DNA of 64,000 nt from Clostridia bacterium (GTDB taxonomy: Bacteria > Bacillota > Clostridia > Oscillospirales > Acutalibacteraceae): contig JAFQJH010000016.1 of assembly GCA_017415025.1 (NCBI GenBank), forward strand, positions 62,001 to 126,000, written 5' to 3'. Under the pieces are notes generated by a model that saw nothing but the letters and a program-made list of their open reading frames with translations, was not told where the DNA came from and did no database searches. This document shows, piece after piece, positions 59,687 to 64,000 of this stretch. Numbering within the stretch: position 1 is the stretch's first letter; each line of letters opens with the position of its first letter. Made by a program: the position numbers and the translations under genes.

Positions 59687-60958
59687 TCAGTTAATCTCTT
59701 CCTTTACAAAATCTGCAAGTGTTTTATATTTTTTTACGTTTTGGACGTTCAGCGTGTTGTCGCTGCCCGTAAGAAAAATCGGGGTACAGCCTGCATCAAT
59801 GCCTGCAAGCACATCTCTTTCGGAATCACCGACCATAAACGAGCGTGAAAGGTCAATGTTGTAATCCGCCGCCGCCTGCCTTATCATACCGCCCGAGGGC
59901 TTACGGCAGTCGCATTTTTTCTTAAGCTCACTCACTTCGCCCTCAAAACCGCTGTCGGGGTGGTGCGGGCAGAAATAAAGCGCATCAACAAAAGCTCCTT
60001 CTTCGCCGAGCAGAGTGTCGAGCTTCGCGTGAATTTCGTCAAGCACGGCATAAGTCATACGTCCCATTGCGATTGACGGTTGATTTGTAACCACAATCGC
60101 GAGATATCCGCTCTTGTTGATTCTTTTAACGGCTTCCGCCGCACCTTTAATCAGCTCAAGCTGATTCGGTGAGGTGACGTAGCCCTTGTATTTGTTGATT
60201 GTGCCGTCGCGGTCAAGGAAAATTGCCTTCTGCTTTTTGTCGGCACGCTTACCGTGTACGATTCCTTTCTCTACGTCGGCTGTCACGTGACGAAGCCTGT
60301 CCGAGGTGCCCATATCTTTAACGTATTCAGCCGAACGGTAGGCGAAAATTCTGCCTGTCGGGATAATCGGCTCGAGCACGTCGGCGCGAAGATTGAGCTT
60401 TTCTTGCGTGGGTACGTTATCGAGAACCTTTTTTGAAAGAATATGAATACCTGCATTGACGCAGTTTGCGTGGTTGCCGTGTCCGTCGCTCTTAAACCAA
60501 TCCGTAACAATGTTTTCTTTGTTGCACACCACCAATTCACTGTCGTAGGGATGTGAATTGGGATGAACAAAAAGGGTTGCGAGCGCATTGTTTTTACGGT
60601 GAAAATCAATCATACGGCTGAAATCCACGCTGAATATAAGGTCGCCGTTAATGAGAAGGAAATCATCAGTCAATCGGTCCTTGATTCTGAAAAGAGCACC
60701 TGCCGTTCCGAGAGGCTTGTCCTCCTCGTAATAGCTGATGTTCACGTTGAGCAAAGAGCCGTCACCGAAATAACGCATAATTTTATCTTTAAGATGATGC
60801 ACAACGATGATGATATCGGTAATGCCGAAACGGCGGAGGTTTTCTATCTGATATTCGAGCACGGGACGGCCGCAGATTTCCACCATAGGCTTTGGTTTGT
60901 CGCCGGAAAGCTTCTGCAATCTTTTGCCGAAGCCGCCCGCCATAATTACTGCTTTCAT
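59687..60958 (-). CDS. Fused heptose-1-P guanylyltransferase and heptose-1,7-bisphosphate phosphatase
   Basis: About 423 residues with two enzymes. Residues 1-230 are a nucleotidyltransferase (KAVIMAGGFGKRLQKLSGDKPKPMVEICGRPVLEY, HddC-like). Residues 240-423 are a HAD-IIIA phosphatase like GmhB (IFLDRDGTINKYKGYVTSP, VVTNQPSIAMG, zinc ligands in CPHHPDSG...CDCRKP, VGDSERDVLAG). It would dephosphorylate heptose 1,7-bisphosphate and then activate the sugar with GTP. The ATG at 60958 is preferred over a GTG at 60967. It forms GDP-D-glycero-manno-heptose with HddA; the isomerase GmhA is not in this operon. Confidence 0.88.
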   Translation of the reverse strand: MKAVIMAGGFGKRLQKLSGDKPKPMVEICGRPVLEYQIENLRRFGITDIIIVVHHLKDKIMRYFGDGSLLNVNISYYEEDKPLGTAGALFRIKDRLTDDFLLINGDLIFSVDFSRMIDFHRKNNALATLFVHPNSHPYDSELVVCNKENIVTDWFKSDGHGNHANCVNAGIHILSKKVLDNVPTQEKLNLRADVLEPIIPTGRIFAYRSAEYVKDMGTSDRLRHVTADVEKGIVHGKRADKKQKAIFLDRDGTINKYKGYVTSPNQLELIKGAAEAVKRINKSGYLAIVVTNQPSIAMGRMTYAVLDEIHAKLDTLLGEEGAFVDALYFCPHHPDSGFEGEVSELKKKCDCRKPSGGMIRQAAADYNIDLSRSFMVGDSERDVLAGIDAGCTPIFLTGSDNTLNVQNVKKYKTLADFVKEEIN

Positions 60959-60972
60959 TTGCTTCACCGCCG

Positions 60973-61854
60973 TCAGATTCTGATTTTAATTTCGCTCACA
61001 CCGAGCACGGATTTCAGAAGTGAATTATCCATCGCGGTCGAGGATGTCCGCCTCTCGTCAAAAAGCTTCATAATTTCCTCTTCGGGAACCTTTATAATGT
61101 GATTCATCGGCAGATTGTGCTTTTTGGCAATCAGTTCGCCGACATCGTATTTTGTTAACGCATCGTCACCGCAAAGGTTGAGCGTTTGCGGTGCGTTTTT
61201 AATCATACTTAATTTGACGAGAATATCCGCTACACTTTCATAGTCAAGTGCAGAACGCCAAAGACCGTCTGCAAGGGTAAAATCCTGCCCCTGTATCGTT
61301 TTTTCGACGATATTATCATAGAAATGCTTTTTATTTTCAAGAAGCGAGGCGCCGAGCATAAAAGGGAGTCTTGCAACGTTAAAGCCGTAGCTTGTTACGA
61401 CTTTTTCCGCTTCCAGCTTCTGCCGTCCGTATTCGCTGACGGGACAGGTGGGGTCAGTTTCTTTAAAAGCTTTAATTTCATTTGTGTTTTCGCCGTAAAC
61501 ACAGTCTGTTGACGAGAACCATAAGCTCTCGGCATCGCTGAAAATCTCCAGAAAGCTTTCGAGTGCGGTTATGTTTATGTTTTTTGCAAAATCGGGCTCA
61601 CGCTTTACAAGGTCAAGGTTATGGCAGGCGGCAAAATAGAAGATTCGGCATTCAGCCGTGTTTTCAACGAGTTTTTCAAGCCTTGATATGCTGTTTTTAT
61701 CCGTCACGTCAAGCTGCACCCAATTAACTCTCGGGTAATATAATTTCTCGCTTTTGCCGTGGTATGTTGCTATTATTTCCTCGTCAGTATTGCTGACAAG
61801 GCTTTTTACAACATAAGAGCCTAAAAATCCGTTTGCGCCGACAACAATGTACAT
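60973..61854 (-). CDS. RmlD-like sugar-nucleotide reductase (SDR)
   Basis: A 293-residue SDR: VVGANGFLGSYVVKSL, the STDCVYGE strand, and YGRQKLEAE with the catalytic Tyr-Lys, as in dTDP-4-keto-rhamnose reductase. It leads the seven-gene heptose/glycan operon and probably reduces a 4-keto nucleotide sugar. AGGGGTGG precedes the ATG. Confidence 0.85.
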   Translation of the reverse strand: MYIVVGANGFLGSYVVKSLVSNTDEEIIATYHGKSEKLYYPRVNWVQLDVTDKNSISRLEKLVENTAECRIFYFAACHNLDLVKREPDFAKNINITALESFLEIFSDAESLWFSSTDCVYGENTNEIKAFKETDPTCPVSEYGRQKLEAEKVVTSYGFNVARLPFMLGASLLENKKHFYDNIVEKTIQGQDFTLADGLWRSALDYESVADILVKLSMIKNAPQTLNLCGDDALTKYDVGELIAKKHNLPMNHIIKVPEEEIMKLFDERRTSSTAMDNSLLKSVLGVSEIKIRI

Positions 61855-61881
61855 ACTGCCACCCCTGAATATATATATTGT

Positions 61882-61910
61882 ATTTTATCATATTTGCACG
61901 TTTTATTCAA
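61882..61910 (-). promoter_or_regulatory. Promoter of the heptose/glycan operon
   Basis: Minus strand TTGAAT (61910-61905), 17-bp spacer, TAAAAT (61887-61882). Confidence 0.72.
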
Positions 61911-62000
61911 CACTAAAATGTTTAATACGGAATAATAATGAAAGAATAAGAAAAAAGGGAAAATAATTTCAAAGTTAACAAAGAATTCATAAATAAACTG

Positions 62001-62029
62001 TTGACAAAATCTGCCGTCGGTTGTATATT
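62001..62029 (+). promoter_or_regulatory. hrcA operon promoter
   Basis: TTGACA (62001-62006), 17-bp spacer, TATATT (62024-62029), directly upstream of the CIRCE element. Confidence 0.88.
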
Positions 62030-62040
62030 ATAGATACAGG

Positions 62041-62067
62041 TTAGCACTCACGCTAAAAGAGTGCTAA
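62041..62067 (+). promoter_or_regulatory. CIRCE operator
   Basis: TTAGCACTC (62041-62049), N9, GAGTGCTAA (62059-62067): a perfect match to the HrcA-binding inverted repeat, at the predicted transcription start of hrcA-grpE-dnaK. Confidence 0.98.
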
Positions 62068-62091
62068 CGGTGCTAAAAAGGCGGTGAGAGA

Positions 62092-63123
62092 TTGGAACTC
62101 AGTCAGAGAAAAGAAAAAATACTCGCTGCTGTTGTAGAGCATTACATCAAAACAGGTGAGCCTGTCGGTTCCAAAACTCTTCTGTCCGCGCTCGATATTA
62201 CGGTTTCCAGCGCAACGATAAGAAATGAGATGGCGGAGCTTGCGGCTCTCGGCTACCTTGAACAGCCCCATACCTCGGCGGGAAGAATCCCGACCAACGA
62301 AGGCTACCGTTATTACGTCGATAACCTTATGGGTGTCCGACCGCTTGACGAGTCTGTAAAAAGACGAATTGAAGCAGGCATTTCGCTCAAGAACGCGAGC
62401 CCCGAGGCAATCCTTGCAAAGGCAAGCGAATTTCTTGCGGATATGACGGACTGCGCGGCGGTGTCAACAACTCCGTCGGGCGAGAATGCGACAATCAAGC
62501 GCATCGAATTTGTCCCCGTCGGTACAAGAACGGGAATGATAGTTCTCCTTACCTCAACGGGAGTTATCAAAAGCAAGGTTTGCAGAAGTGACGTTGACCT
62601 TAACTCTTCAATGATTGAAAAGTTTTATAATATCGTCAAATCTTCGTTCCTCGGCTTACCTCTTGATGATATCGACACGGCAACGCTTCAGACACTCGTT
62701 GCATCAATGGGAGCAGATGCCCTGACGATGATACCCTTCGTTTCTGCGGTTTCCGAGCTTGCACAGGAGGCTATGCGGACAATGGTTATGCTCGGCGGTC
62801 AGTCGAATATCCTGCGTTACCGTGAGGATTACGGAACAACCGCTTACGAGCTTATGGATTTCTTAAGACGGGGTGAGCCTATCAGTCAGCTTCTTGCAAA
62901 CAGCAAGGAGGATTTTGATGTTAAAATCGGCGGCGAAAACAAGTTCAAGCAGCTTGAAAATTCCAGCGTGATAATGGCACACTACAACATAGACGGCGAC
63001 AATCGCGGTTCGATCGGTATAATCGGCCCGACAAGAATTGACTATGCAAGTCTTATACCGAGTGTAAGGTATCTGACCGACCTCGTCGGGGAATTGCTTA
63101 CACAGACGCTTAATGAAGACTGA
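62092..63123 (+). CDS. hrcA: Heat-inducible transcription repressor HrcA
   Basis: A 343-residue repressor of class I heat-shock genes. It has an N-terminal winged helix (SQRKEKILAAVVEHYIKTGEPVGSKTL, SSATIRNEMAELAALGYLEQPHTSAGRIPT) and a GAF-like inducer domain ending GIIGPTRIDYASLIPSVRYLTDLV. The start is TTG at 62092 behind GGTGAG. It binds the CIRCE element upstream, so the operon is autoregulated with GroEL as the usual activity cofactor. Confidence 0.97.
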   Translation: MELSQRKEKILAAVVEHYIKTGEPVGSKTLLSALDITVSSATIRNEMAELAALGYLEQPHTSAGRIPTNEGYRYYVDNLMGVRPLDESVKRRIEAGISLKNASPEAILAKASEFLADMTDCAAVSTTPSGENATIKRIEFVPVGTRTGMIVLLTSTGVIKSKVCRSDVDLNSSMIEKFYNIVKSSFLGLPLDDIDTATLQTLVASMGADALTMIPFVSAVSELAQEAMRTMVMLGGQSNILRYREDYGTTAYELMDFLRRGEPISQLLANSKEDFDVKIGGENKFKQLENSSVIMAHYNIDGDNRGSIGIIGPTRIDYASLIPSVRYLTDLVGELLTQTLNED

Positions 63124-63137
63124 AAGGAATGAGATTT

Positions 63138-64000
<863 letters not shown>

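Overview
The window looks like a chromosomal segment from a Gram-positive Firmicute of the class Clostridia, most likely an uncultured gut Oscillospirales/Ruminococcaceae-type bacterium. The support is as follows: AGGAGG-like ribosome sites with several TTG/GTG starts, many TTGACA-N17-TATAAT promoters, U-tract intrinsic terminators, a ctsR-mcsA-mcsB-clpC operon with CtsR boxes, a CIRCE-controlled hrcA-grpE-dnaK operon and RNase Y. The many enzymes for host-type glycans point to a mucosal or gut habitat. This assignment is inference, because no rRNA or species marker lies in the window.

Layout. 1-2 kb: end of a sialic-acid pathway (N-acetylneuraminate lyase, N-acylglucosamine 2-epimerase). 2-4 kb: a secreted alpha/beta-hydrolase-like protein. 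4-6.8 kb: feoA-feoB plus a tiny Cys-rich Feo protein, behind two tandem iron-box-like operators. 6.8-9.3 kb: an unrecognised exported protein and a membrane-anchored metallophosphoesterase, divergent. 9.3-14.3 kb: FAD oxidoreductase plus two ABC exporter half-subunits in one minus-strand operon. 14.4-15.5 kb: a solitary AT-rich GT10 fucosyltransferase. 15.46-15.92 kb: a gene-free stretch that looks like a structured RNA of about 440 nt on the minus strand. 16-19.8 kb: two acyltransferases and a GH98-like secreted endo-galactosidase. 19.8-21.6 kb: Na/Pi cotransporter.

21.7-36.5 kb is a glycan-degradation region. A six-gene minus operon encodes an OGA-like acetyltransferase, a GlcNAc-type kinase, a SIS isomerase, NadE, a GH92 mannosidase and a DUF4838 protein. 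A GH84 hexosaminidase is divergent from it. A ribokinase/epimerase pair, a propeller-containing protein and a GH3 hexosaminidase follow. Together with the sialate genes, GH98 and a GH5 endoglycoceramidase-like enzyme at 48 kb, these could strip N-glycans, mucin O-glycans and glycolipids and feed the released sugars into the cell.

36.5-39.2 kb carries tRNA-Arg, a broken tRNA-Arg 3'-end copy split by a hairpin-rich insert, a possible transposase remnant, two sugar isomerases and a striking array of AGCTAAATT units separated by mini-hairpins. 39.3-45.7 kb: RNase Y, metF-metH and a membrane M28 peptidase. 45.8-49.5 kb: an XRE/zinc-ribbon membrane regulator, an FAD dehydrogenase behind an attenuator-like hairpin, and the GH5 enzyme. 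49.6-54.3 kb: the class III stress operon. 54.3-55.3 kb: a NERD-domain protein. 55.3-61.9 kb: a seven-gene minus operon for GDP-heptose synthesis and surface-glycan assembly. 62-64 kb: hrcA-grpE-dnaK (dnaK cut by the window edge).

The observations most worth pursuing are the putative ncRNA at 15.47-15.91 kb, the hairpin array at 38.9-39.1 kb, the separate GH84 and HAT-like genes that mirror the two halves of animal O-GlcNAcase, and the tRNA-Arg remnant at 36.8-36.9 kb.
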